Shown piece by piece: positions 15,560 through 22,603 of a stretch of 51,777 nucleotides of DNA. The stretch is from Syntrophomonas sp. UBA4922 (GTDB taxonomy: Bacteria; Bacillota; Syntrophomonadia; Syntrophomonadales; Syntrophomonadaceae), in the NCBI GenBank assembly GCA_002398825.1, contig DHBS01000005.1:113545-165321 (forward strand), given 5' to 3'. The notes beneath the pieces were generated by a model. The model saw nothing but the letters and a program-made list of their open reading frames with translations. It was not told the DNA's origin and made no database searches. Position 1 is the first letter of the stretch; every line of letters starts with the position of its first letter. A program made the translations under genes and the position numbers.

Positions 15560-16529
15560 ACCCTTGCACCTTCTTTCTTCTCAACATGTCGCAAAAGGCT
15601 TCCAATCTGGTTACCAGGCCTCCTTCGCCGCTGTGCTCGTCTATAGTCACCAGCATAAATGGTTTATGCCTCACCTTGCGGGCTACAATGTCACCTACCA
15701 TGGAATCCGGCCCACAGCCGAAACAGGCCAGGTATACTATGCCATCGATTTCAGGGCTTTTATCCATTACCAGGGCCGATCCCACTATCTTTCTGCCCAG
15801 GGTCCAAAACATTTTTTTAGGAAGCCGGGCGGCTTCCTCTTCCAGGTGTTCCCGGAGGCAGGACTCCAGAAACACCACTTTACACCCCATTTGCCTCAGT
15901 TTATCGGTCAACTGCAAGCTGATGGCAGGATCATACAGTGAATAACCGTGGCCTAAAACCCCCACACAGATATCGCTATCCGGGGACTCAGCCGCCGCTT
16001 CCCCATGTTTTTCCCATAGTTCGATGGCTTCCAGAGGCGAATAGCCTTGCCGGGTCCAAACCCGCATCCGCTTCATCTCGCGCAGGCCATGTTCATAAGC
16101 GGCCAGGATGCTTTTCTTGCTGCCGTTAAACAAGCCGCCGACCCGATAGATATCTCTCCATAATTGCCGGGTATCACGGCTGCAGTCAACAGTGATATCT
16201 ATCAAGGGCGGGCAGTCCGGCCAATTGGCCCGAATCATATCGGGGACTCCCATGAATTTGGGACATATATAGCTTCTCATCTCCGTACTTATCAAACGGG
16301 GGGCCAGGATGTAATCAGGCTGTTTTTCGATAAGTTCACTGACGTGTCCGAAGTATACTTTTATGGGCAGACAGCATTCATCAACAGTATTTTCTATACC
16401 ATGGTCGATGGTCTTCCTGCTGGTAGGGCTGGAAGTTATCACCTCTGCCCCCAGGTCATTAAAAAAGGTTTTCCACAGGGGATACTGGTAAAAATAAAAT
16501 AATCCCCGCGGTATTCCAACTTGAGTCAT
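15513..16529 (-). CDS. CoA-activase-associated protein (DUF2229-like), copy 1
   Basis: This 338-aa protein is the N-terminal-type DUF2229 piece: it opens TQVGIPRGLFYFYQYP, as in activase-related proteins, followed by DECCLPIKVYFGH and YICPKFMG. LACFGCGPDSM and DEHSGEGGLVTRLEAF come near the end. The Cys residues suggest Fe-S binding. In other bacteria these modules and the HgdC module occur as one very large polypeptide; here they are split into three overlapping genes. The gene starts only 19 bp after spoVAEa, with GGGAGG 9 nt before the ATG, so it probably lies in the spoVA transcript. Function in sporulation is not established. Confidence 0.8.
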   Translation of the reverse strand: MTQVGIPRGLFYFYQYPLWKTFFNDLGAEVITSSPTSRKTIDHGIENTVDECCLPIKVYFGHVSELIEKQPDYILAPRLISTEMRSYICPKFMGVPDMIRANWPDCPPLIDITVDCSRDTRQLWRDIYRVGGLFNGSKKSILAAYEHGLREMKRMRVWTRQGYSPLEAIELWEKHGEAAAESPDSDICVGVLGHGYSLYDPAISLQLTDKLRQMGCKVVFLESCLREHLEEEAARLPKKMFWTLGRKIVGSALVMDKSPEIDGIVYLACFGCGPDSMVGDIVARKVRHKPFMLVTIDEHSGEGGLVTRLEAFCDMLRRKKVQGFESDLSPYGFHAHSH

Positions 16530-16548
16530 GTGCCGTTATCCTCCCTGA

Positions 16549-17151
16549 TTATGTTTTGGGCGACTTGTTCTGAGGATGAGGTTTGGGCCTATGCCTGGAG
16601 CGGTCGATGATTTCCTGCAAGCAGCGGCTGGTTATGGCGGCTCCCTGACTCTTGTCATCCCGGCCATTCATCTTGCCCAAATCCCCGCAGCCAACCACCG
16701 TAACCTCAGGGTGTTTATGCATGATTTCCACCGTATCTCCCTTAATACGATCGGCTTGAGGTTGACTGTATCCTGCTTTATTGACCGGGACGGAAACCAC
16801 TTGCCCCTGAGCGGTAACGGAGCAGTCCACCGGGACCCCTTTAACCCGGGTGTCGGATGCAACCGCGGCCACACCCAGAACCTCGATGCGCGGCTCCCGC
16901 AAAAGGCATTCCATGACCTCTTCACCGGCTCCGATTCCGGTCTTGCCGTGATCATCCACCATCACTACCACCGGAGCCTTGGGGGCTTGCAATACCTGGC
17001 TGATGGCCTCGGGACCGCTCACTGGAGTAGGATTTCCCGCACTCAGTCGTAAAAAGAACAGATCCAGATCGTAGCAAGCTGCTTCCACTGCCGCCTGGGC
17101 AGCCTTATCCCCATCAGTTACTATGATTACCGGTACTCGAAGCGATTTCAT
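16549..17151 (-). CDS. spoVAEA: stage V sporulation protein AEa
   Basis: This 200-aa soluble protein matches SpoVAEa of Bacillus (about 203 aa): the RVPVIIVTDGDKAAQAAVE start, VVVMVDDHGKTGIGAGEE in the middle and VVGCGDLGKMNG near the end are typical. It is encoded in the spoVA operon that loads dipicolinic acid into the forespore and releases it in germination. Its own role is poorly defined. It follows spoVAEb by 3 bp. The C-terminal tail is basic and low in complexity (RHRPKPHPQNKSPK). Confidence 0.9.
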   Translation of the reverse strand: MKSLRVPVIIVTDGDKAAQAAVEAACYDLDLFFLRLSAGNPTPVSGPEAISQVLQAPKAPVVVMVDDHGKTGIGAGEEVMECLLREPRIEVLGVAAVASDTRVKGVPVDCSVTAQGQVVSVPVNKAGYSQPQADRIKGDTVEIMHKHPEVTVVGCGDLGKMNGRDDKSQGAAITSRCLQEIIDRSRHRPKPHPQNKSPKT

Positions 17152-17154
17152 GCC

Positions 17155-17514
17155 TTAGCCTTTGGGATTGAAGATAACCGCTACCACATAGCCAAATACA
17201 ATAGCTGTTGTGATACCGGCCGCAGCCGCTTCAACACCGCCGCTAAAAGCGCCTAACAGGCCTTTGTGCTCCACCGCTTTGAGAGTACCCTGCACCAGAA
17301 CATGGCCGAAGCCGGATAAAGGCACAGTAGCGCCTGCACCGCCAATATTTACCAGGGGTTGATAAAGGCCCAGGCCGCTCAATATAGCCCCTGCGGATAT
17401 GTATCCCACCAGAATGTGACCCGGGGTAACAGTGGGTTTGGTGGCATCCATGACAATTTGACCGATGACACATAACAGACCGCCTACTAAAAAAGCCATG
17501 TATAAAGGAACCAT
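17155..17514 (-). CDS. spoVAEB: stage V sporulation protein AEb (SpoVA channel subunit)
   Basis: The 119-aa membrane protein is homologous to SpoVAC and has about four hydrophobic segments. The VPLYMAFLVGGLLCVIGQ start, GAGATVPLSGFGH and FGYVVAVIFNPKG end are family marks. With SpoVAC and SpoVAD it forms the dipicolinic acid transport complex of the spore inner membrane. It lies in the operon between spoVAD (28 bp upstream) and spoVAEa. Confidence 0.94.
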   Translation of the reverse strand: MVPLYMAFLVGGLLCVIGQIVMDATKPTVTPGHILVGYISAGAILSGLGLYQPLVNIGGAGATVPLSGFGHVLVQGTLKAVEHKGLLGAFSGGVEAAAAGITTAIVFGYVVAVIFNPKG

Positions 17515-17542
17515 TAGTGCATTTCCTCCTATCCAACTTGGT

Positions 17543-18553
17543 CTAGGCCGTTTCTATAGCAACCGCATGGGCAATACTGGGAATAGACTCGCCTTGAAAC
17601 GAGGTGACCGGACTCATTAAAGCCCCGGTGGCCACTAAAAGCAGTTTATTGATTTCGCCCTTCTGCATCTTTTTTAACAGCGGACCGCAGAGCATACAGG
17701 CGCAACACCCGCAGCCGCTGGCGCCGGAGCCTACCGTCTGGCTTTGATCGTAAAGCAAAACCCCACAATCACTGTATTCGGGACTAATGATGCCGTCACG
17801 CACGAATAGCTGGCGGGCAATGGCCGATCCAATCTGGCCCAGATCTCCGCTGACAATCAAATCATAATAATCACCGGGCAGATTCAGATCACTTAAATGG
17901 GTTTTAATGGTATGGGCCGCGGCAGCGGCCATGGCGCTGCCCATGTCAGACTGGTCTGTCTGGCCCATATCTATGACCTTGCCAACCGTAATGCTCTTGA
18001 TAGAGGGCCCGCTTCCACTGGCTTCCAGCAGTACAGCCCCGGCTGCGGTAGCGGTCCACTGGGCGGTGGCAGCTTTTTGCACCCCTTGTTCGGTGGGAAA
18101 GCGGTATTGTCTTTCAGCAGTATAATGATGGCTGCAGGCTGCGGCCACAATGCGTTCGAAATAGCCTCCATCCATGAGCATAGCCCCTACGCTGAGACCT
18201 TCGGACATGGTTGAGCACGCGCCGTATAAGCCCAGAAACGGGATCTCCAGGTCGCGGGCCGCGAAGTTGGAAGCCACGATTTGATTTAAGAGATCCCCGG
18301 CCAGGAGCAGGTCAATATCCTCAGGCATGAAATTGCGTTTGTCGACGGCACGGGTGATAGCTTCGCGCAGCATCTTGTGCTCGGCCATTTCCCATGTTTT
18401 TTCTCCAAACAGGTAGTCTTCCAAAACTAGATCGAAATCCTGACCCCAGGGTCCCTCGCCTTCTTTAGGGCCTACCACTGAAGCCCAGGCGGTAATTACC
18501 GGAGGGCTGTCGAATACTACGGTTTGCTGGCCGCGTTTTTTTCTTCCCGGCAT
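17543..18553 (-). CDS. spoVAD: stage V sporulation protein AD (dipicolinic acid-binding)
   Basis: The 336-aa protein has the thiolase-like fold of SpoVAD, which binds dipicolinic acid and is needed for its uptake into spores. Visible marks are FDSPPVITAWASVVGPKEGEGP at the start, the LYGACSTMSEGL segment at the thiolase Cys position, and the Cys-rich SGCGCCACMLCGP near the end. Length matches the family (about 338 aa). It follows spoVAC by 17 bp and is part of the sigma-G-driven operon. Confidence 0.96.
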   Translation of the reverse strand: MPGRKKRGQQTVVFDSPPVITAWASVVGPKEGEGPWGQDFDLVLEDYLFGEKTWEMAEHKMLREAITRAVDKRNFMPEDIDLLLAGDLLNQIVASNFAARDLEIPFLGLYGACSTMSEGLSVGAMLMDGGYFERIVAAACSHHYTAERQYRFPTEQGVQKAATAQWTATAAGAVLLEASGSGPSIKSITVGKVIDMGQTDQSDMGSAMAAAAAHTIKTHLSDLNLPGDYYDLIVSGDLGQIGSAIARQLFVRDGIISPEYSDCGVLLYDQSQTVGSGASGCGCCACMLCGPLLKKMQKGEINKLLLVATGALMSPVTSFQGESIPSIAHAVAIETA

Positions 18554-18570
18554 ATGGTTGCCTCCCCTTA

Positions 18571-19035
18571 TTATGAAGTCAGAAAGACCTTGATCAATCC
18601 CACCAGAACCGCAATGACAAATCCGAACACCAGGGTTGGTCCGGCCACACTGAAAATCCGGGCCCCCACCCCAAAAATATAACCTTCCCTTTTGTACTCC
18701 AAGGCGGATGCCACAATCGCATTGGCAAACCCTGTGATAGGCACTATGGAACCGGCTCCGGCATGCTGTCCCAGCTCATTATAATATCCTAAGCCGGTGA
18801 ACAAGGCCGCCAGGAAAATAAGGATGCAGGAAGCTGATGTGCTGGCATCGGTAAGGCTGACCCCCAGGCTCACCATGTAATTTATTATCCACTGACCTGA
18901 CATGCAGATGAGTCCCCCCACCACAAAAGCCCAGGCCATATTGCGGGCTAGCTTTGGCTTAGGTCTGATTTGACTGGCCAGATCTTCGTATTCTTGTTTT
19001 TCTATTGCTTTTATTTTCTTATCAGGCGTTTCCAT
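18571..19035 (-). CDS. spoVAC: stage V sporulation protein AC (SpoVA channel subunit)
   Basis: The 154-aa membrane protein starts with a hydrophilic segment ending LARNMAWAFVVGGLICMSGQW and has about four transmembrane spans, as in SpoVAC, the mechanosensitive-type channel for dipicolinic acid in spores. GSIVPITGFANAIVASALEYKREG is diagnostic. It is the first gene of the operon, 22 bp after a canonical sigma-G -10. spoVAA, spoVAB and spoVAF of Bacillus are absent from this locus, as is common in Clostridia. Confidence 0.96.
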   Translation of the reverse strand: METPDKKIKAIEKQEYEDLASQIRPKPKLARNMAWAFVVGGLICMSGQWIINYMVSLGVSLTDASTSASCILIFLAALFTGLGYYNELGQHAGAGSIVPITGFANAIVASALEYKREGYIFGVGARIFSVAGPTLVFGFVIAVLVGLIKVFLTS

Positions 19036-19056
19036 ATCATGCCTCCTTGCCTAACA

Positions 19057-19086
19057 TATTATGCACATTTTGACAGATTCTTATTC
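19057..19086 (-). promoter_or_regulatory. sigma-G promoter of the spoVA operon
   Basis: On the minus strand GAATA (19082-19086), an 18-bp spacer and CATAATA (19057-19063) match the forespore sigma-G consensus. They end 21 bp ahead of the spoVAC start. spoVA is a sigma-G regulon member in Bacillus, which supports the call. Confidence 0.85.
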
Positions 19087-19092
19087 AGCAAC

Positions 19093-19134
19093 GGAGGCCT
19101 GGAAAGCATCTAAATCCGTGCTTTCCAGGCCTCC
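19093..19134. terminator. 16-bp perfect hairpin between dodecin and spoVA
   Basis: A perfect 16-bp stem (GGAGGCCTGGAAAGCA and its complement, 10-nt loop) lies 23 bp past the dodecin stop and just ahead of the spoVA promoter. It lacks a U-tract on either strand. It may end dodecin transcription, insulate spoVA, or stabilise the 3' end of the mRNA. Confidence 0.6.
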
Positions 19135-19157
19135 GCGGCAGTTCTAATAAAACGTCC

Positions 19158-19352
19158 CTACTCTGTATAGGCAATTTTGACGTCGGCTTTATATTCCACA
19201 ATACGTTCACCCTGGCAACCGGCTGTCCAGTTGATGACCTCTACTCCGGAAATGTTGCGATACTTTTTAGATGCCTGACTTACAGCCTGTTCTATGGCGT
19301 CCTGCCAGCTTTTATTGGATTGACCCACGAATTCTGCCACTCTCACCTGCAA
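19158..19352 (-). CDS. dodecin family flavin-binding protein
   Basis: The 64-aa protein fits dodecin, a small dodecameric protein that stores flavins or CoA-type ligands. The order is conserved: a first strand, the SWQDAIEQAVSQASKKYRNISGVEVINW helix-strand unit split by the conserved W, then the closing VEYKADVKIAY strand. The aromatic Trp that stacks on flavin is present. The start is TTG with AAAGGAGG 7 nt upstream. It stands alone between sigF and spoVAC, with its own sigma-G-like promoter (19384-19413), which suggests expression in the developing spore. That location is unusual. Confidence 0.85.
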   Translation of the reverse strand: MQVRVAEFVGQSNKSWQDAIEQAVSQASKKYRNISGVEVINWTAGCQGERIVEYKADVKIAYTE

Positions 19353-19383
19353 AATATAACCTCCTTTATTTTGACTTACAGTA

Positions 19384-19413
19384 TATTTTGCTGAACCTCA
19401 CACATATTTATTC
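19384..19413 (-). promoter_or_regulatory. sigma-G-like promoter of the dodecin gene
   Basis: GAATA (19409-19413), an 18-bp spacer and CAAAATA (19384-19390) on the minus strand differ by one base from the spoVA promoter 330 bp away. They lie 31 bp ahead of the dodecin start. Confidence 0.65.
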
Positions 19414-19428
19414 CCGTAAACATAAAGG

Positions 19429-19472
19429 GAGGCGTTAACCTGGTGTCACGACAGCACCAGTGATAACGCCTC
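19429..19472 (-). terminator. intrinsic terminator of the spoIIA-sigF operon
   Basis: A 9-bp outer stem (GAGGCGTTA / TAACGCCTC) with an inner CTGGTG / CACCAG helix lies 17 bp past the sigF stop. On the minus strand it is followed by the T-rich CCCTTTATGTTT. Confidence 0.75.
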
Positions 19473-19489
19473 TCATGGTTTCCTTAACA

Positions 19490-20224
19490 CTATCCCAGCA
19501 TTTCTTTAAGTTTTGTAATGGCCATCTTTTCGATCCGGGAAACCTGCACCTGCGAAACCCCCAGGTCAGTGGCTATTGCCGACTGGGTTTCGTCTTTAAA
19601 AAAGCGGCGCAGTATAACTTCTCGCTCCCGGGCACTGAGTTTACTCAAAGCCTCCCGCAAAGCCATTTGCTCCAAAAGCCGAACGCTGCCTTCCTCATCC
19701 CCCAGGCGGTCTATCAATGACGGCGAACCCCGGTCGTCCCCCGGTAAGGCATCATGAATGTAAGCCGGCGCCTGGCAGGCCTCGATGGTTGTCACCACAT
19801 CTTCCTTGACCATATCCAGTGTGCTGGCAATTTCCGCTACACTGGGCTCACGCCCCAGTTCGCCGCGCAGCTTATCCTGAGCCCAGCGTATCCTGCCATA
19901 GTTTTCCTTGATGCTGCGCTGCACTTTGACAATCCCGTCATCGCGCAGGAATTTTTTAATTTCCCCGATTATCATCGGCACCGCATAGGTGGAAAAGCGC
20001 ACCTGGTATTGAAAATCAAATTTGTCGATAGCTTTCAACAACCCGATGGAACCCACCTGGAACAAGTCTTCATAATCATAACAGGTGTTTTTGAAGCGCT
20101 CCATGACCATATATACCAAACCGATATTGGCTTCGTACACTTTGGCCCGGGCGCTGTTGTCGCCGGCTTGAACCCTGGCGAGCAGCTCTTCGGTTTCCTT
20201 GTAATTATCATAAGAGGACACCAT
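19490..20224 (-). CDS. sigF: sporulation RNA polymerase sigma factor SigF
   Basis: The 244-aa protein is the first forespore-specific sigma factor. Region 2 (YKETEELLARVQAGD through YDYEDLFQVGSIGLLKAIDKFD and FSTYAVPMIIGEIKKFLRDDG) and region 4 (LSAREREVILRRFF, DLGVSQVQVSRIEK) are complete. It is held inactive by SpoIIAB until SpoIIAA is dephosphorylated. Three starts stand in a row (TTG 20230, ATG 20227, ATG 20224); GAGGAG spacing favours 20224. It follows spoIIAB by about 10 bp in the classic spoIIAA-spoIIAB-sigF operon. Confidence 0.96.
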   Translation of the reverse strand: MVSSYDNYKETEELLARVQAGDNSARAKVYEANIGLVYMVMERFKNTCYDYEDLFQVGSIGLLKAIDKFDFQYQVRFSTYAVPMIIGEIKKFLRDDGIVKVQRSIKENYGRIRWAQDKLRGELGREPSVAEIASTLDMVKEDVVTTIEACQAPAYIHDALPGDDRGSPSLIDRLGDEEGSVRLLEQMALREALSKLSAREREVILRRFFKDETQSAIATDLGVSQVQVSRIEKMAITKLKEMLG

Positions 20225-20234
20225 CATCAACTCC

Positions 20235-20678
20235 TCATGCCAGGGCTTCCTCGTTTTTCAGAAAAGAGCGTCTCAAGCGCACCGTGGTTCCCTTGCCGGG
20301 CGCGGTATCGACCTGCATATCATCGGTAAACGATTTCATAAAGGTGAATCCCAGCCCCATCCGGGTGGGATCGCTGGAATAGGTTGCTTCCATGGCCCGG
20401 GGTAAATCCTCTATGCCCCGGCCCCGGTCCTCCACCACGATCTCCAGTACGCCGTGATCATCAATACTCACGATCACTGTAATCATCTGAGTAGGGTTGT
20501 TTTCATAGCCGTGAATAATGCAATTGGATACCGCTTCGGATACAACCAGCTTAATCTCTTCGACATCTTCCAGGGTGCAGTCCAATTGCGACGCAAAAGC
20601 GCCCACACAAGACCTGGCAAAGGCAATATTCTCCGGGATACTGAAGAATTCAAACCTGACATAATTCCGTACATTCAT
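20235..20678 (-). CDS. spoIIAB: anti-sigma-F factor / kinase SpoIIAB
   Basis: The 147-aa GHKL-fold protein binds sigma-F and phosphorylates SpoIIAA. The N box is VVSEAVSNCIIHGYE, G1 is VEDRGRGIEDL and G2 is MGLGFTFMKSF. It is the middle gene of the sigma-H-driven spoIIA operon, about 30 bp after spoIIAA. Length and motifs are standard. Confidence 0.96.
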   Translation of the reverse strand: MNVRNYVRFEFFSIPENIAFARSCVGAFASQLDCTLEDVEEIKLVVSEAVSNCIIHGYENNPTQMITVIVSIDDHGVLEIVVEDRGRGIEDLPRAMEATYSSDPTRMGLGFTFMKSFTDDMQVDTAPGKGTTVRLRRSFLKNEEALA

Positions 20679-20710
20679 AGAGTTTCCCGGCTTGCGCCGG
20701 CGTCCACCTC

Positions 20711-21043
20711 CTAGATGTTAATTACTTCTTGTTCACTCTTGTACAGCGGCACCAACCGGTTGACCCCGGAAAAAAACAATATCTTCTCCACCTGTGGTCT
20801 GGCGCCAACAATAAACATTCTGCCTTGCTTGGCGGTAATCCTCTTGTAGCGCCCGATCACCACACCCAGGCCGGAACTATCCATAAAAGTGACCTTTTCC
20901 AGGTTCAATACCAGGTTCTTAATATTCCTGTCATCGATCCTCTTATCTATTTCGGCGCGCATTTTATCCGCAATGAGCATATCCATTTCACCTGAGACCC
21001 GTACCACCAAAGTACTGCGAACTTTTTTAAACTCCAGGCTCAT
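20711..21043 (-). CDS. spoIIAA: anti-sigma-F antagonist SpoIIAA
   Basis: The 110-aa STAS protein releases sigma-F from SpoIIAB when unphosphorylated. The MDSSGLG loop at residues 54-60 carries the regulatory Ser57 (Ser58 in Bacillus), the target of SpoIIAB kinase and SpoIIE phosphatase. It is the first gene of the operon, with GAGGGGAG ahead of the ATG and a sigma-H promoter further up. Confidence 0.96.
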   Translation of the reverse strand: MSLEFKKVRSTLVVRVSGEMDMLIADKMRAEIDKRIDDRNIKNLVLNLEKVTFMDSSGLGVVIGRYKRITAKQGRMFIVGARPQVEKILFFSGVNRLVPLYKSEQEVINI

Positions 21044-21079
21044 TCTGCTTCTCCCCTCACTGACACGATACTATTCAGT

Positions 21080-21108
21080 TCATTCTACAGCGCCCGCTTC
21101 TTTCCTTC
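21080..21108 (-). promoter_or_regulatory. sigma-H promoter of the spoIIA operon
   Basis: On the minus strand GAAGGAAAG (21100-21108), an 11-bp spacer and GTAGAATGA (21080-21088) match the sigma-H pattern RnAGGAwww-N11/12-RnnGAATww. It lies about 37 bp ahead of spoIIAA, as in Bacillus, where Spo0A-P and sigma-H drive this operon. I did not find a clear 0A box around it. Confidence 0.75.
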
Positions 21109-21202
21109 CACAAAATTCCAGCTAATAAAGCTTTGATTCGCCAATAACACCAAAAACGGCGCCCTGTAGGGACGAAGCGGGAACAATGTCTCCTTCCTTC
21201 TA

Positions 21203-21270
21203 CAAGTTGAAAAATGGGGACGGTCCTTTTTGTCACCTGGTGACAAAAAACCGTCCCCATTTTCAATTTG
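21203..21270. repeat. REP-like long palindrome with GGGGACGGT arms
   Basis: A near-perfect inverted repeat of about 68 bp: TTGAAAAATGGGGACGGT and TTTTTGTCACC on the left, their complements on the right, with almost no loop. This GGGGACGGT...GTCACC palindrome recurs from memory as a dispersed element in many Firmicutes and Deltaproteobacteria, often near REP-associated Y1 transposases. No transposase is in this window. It stands between dacF and the spoIIA promoter, so it might also end dacF transcription. Confidence 0.75.
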
Positions 21271-21317
21271 GTATCAAAAAAACCTCCCCTGTAAAGGAGC
21301 AGGCTGCCGCCATTCGC

Positions 21318-22466
21318 TTATCTTAAGAGGAACACCCCCTGAAGAAGTTTGAGTATTTCTTTCAATACCCCGGCTTCGGGGACGTCCTGAGCCGCTACCA
21401 GGTCAACCTTTTTTACCAGGGTCTGGTCTTTGTATATCTCGATTTCTCCAATCTTCTGATTTTTCACGATGGGGGCATCGACATACCGCGGCAGAACCTG
21501 ATTGTAAGCAAGGGACTTTTCCTCACCTTTCAAGCAAATTGTGCCAACATCGGCAGCGGCCACTACCTCAATACTGTCGGCTAAACCCTTGCCTACTTTA
21601 ACCGCTCCGCATACATTGCCCTTTTCGAAAAAGCTCTTATAAGCATGTTTGGCGTAGCCATAATTGAATAAGAGCATGCTGTCCCGGAAGTTTCCGCGCG
21701 GCTCCGGCGAGGCCATCACTACCGCGATCAGGCGCAATCCATCCCGTTTCACGGTGGCGGTCAGGCAGTATTTGGCCTCATTGGTCCAACCGGTTTTAAA
21801 GCCATCTGCGCCCTGATACCACCACAACAATTTATTGGTATTGAACAACTTGAATTCCCCGTTGCGCAGATCGTATTCTTTAATCGAGCTGTACTCCAAC
21901 AGCTTGGGATATTTCAGAGCGGCGCGGGCTATGACCGCCATGTCATAGGTTGAGCTGTAATGACCCTCGGCGGGAAGACCATAGGAATTTACAAAATTGG
22001 TATCCTGCAGCCCCATCTCCCGGGCGGTTTTATTCATTCGCTCCACAAATGCTTCATGACTTCCTTCGAGATGTTCGGCCACAGCCACACAGGCATCATT
22101 AGCCGATCCGACAGCGATGGATATCAGCATCTCCTCCAGACTCAGCTTTTCGCCGGGTTCCAAATAAATCTGGGACCCTCCCATTTTCCAGGCATTTTCG
22201 CTGGCAACCACCATGTCGGTCAATGACGCTTTGCCGGCCTCCAGGTCCTGAGCGACTAAAATCAGGGTCATCAGTTTAGTCATGCTGGCCGGCGCCATTT
22301 TATTATGCTCATTATGCGCCAGCAGCACCTGGCCGGAATCAGCATCCACCAAGATGTATGATTCCGCTTTGATGTCCAGCGTTTCAGCTTTTGCCGCTGC
22401 CGGGAACACCAAACAAATGATGAAAGCGCCGAGGACAATCCAGGCCCAGTTTCTGCCGATTTTCAT
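21318..22466 (-). CDS. dacF: D-alanyl-D-alanine carboxypeptidase DacF
   Basis: The 382-aa low-molecular-weight penicillin-binding protein trims peptidoglycan side chains. It has an N-terminal signal peptide (about residues 1-27, ending AAAKA) and the active-site SMTK at residues 61-64. SAND (SxN motif) lies in VGSANDACVAVAEH and KTG in DGFKTGWTNEAKY. A C-terminal PBP5-type beta domain and amphipathic tail (ILKLLQGVFLL) complete it. The place just ahead of spoIIA identifies it as DacF. GGGGAGGT lies 11 nt before the ATG. A GCATA box 18 bp from TATAAT upstream may be a weak forespore-type promoter. Confidence 0.93.
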   Translation of the reverse strand: MKIGRNWAWIVLGAFIICLVFPAAAKAETLDIKAESYILVDADSGQVLLAHNEHNKMAPASMTKLMTLILVAQDLEAGKASLTDMVVASENAWKMGGSQIYLEPGEKLSLEEMLISIAVGSANDACVAVAEHLEGSHEAFVERMNKTAREMGLQDTNFVNSYGLPAEGHYSSTYDMAVIARAALKYPKLLEYSSIKEYDLRNGEFKLFNTNKLLWWYQGADGFKTGWTNEAKYCLTATVKRDGLRLIAVVMASPEPRGNFRDSMLLFNYGYAKHAYKSFFEKGNVCGAVKVGKGLADSIEVVAAADVGTICLKGEEKSLAYNQVLPRYVDAPIVKNQKIGEIEIYKDQTLVKKVDLVAAQDVPEAGVLKEILKLLQGVFLLR

Positions 22467-22603
22467 AGCAGGCGATACCTCCCCAAGATGTCATTAATAG
22501 ATTATATTTAGGAAATGAGGGTATTATGCTAAGGGGTTTACAGAGTGCAGGAAGATATATGATATACTTTAAGAATATGGATAAAGTTTCGGGGAGATCA
22601 GCT

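Noticed and set aside
15387..15941. 184-codon plus-strand ORF
   Set aside because: It is a shadow across two overlapping DUF2229-like genes with conserved Cys motifs on the other strand.
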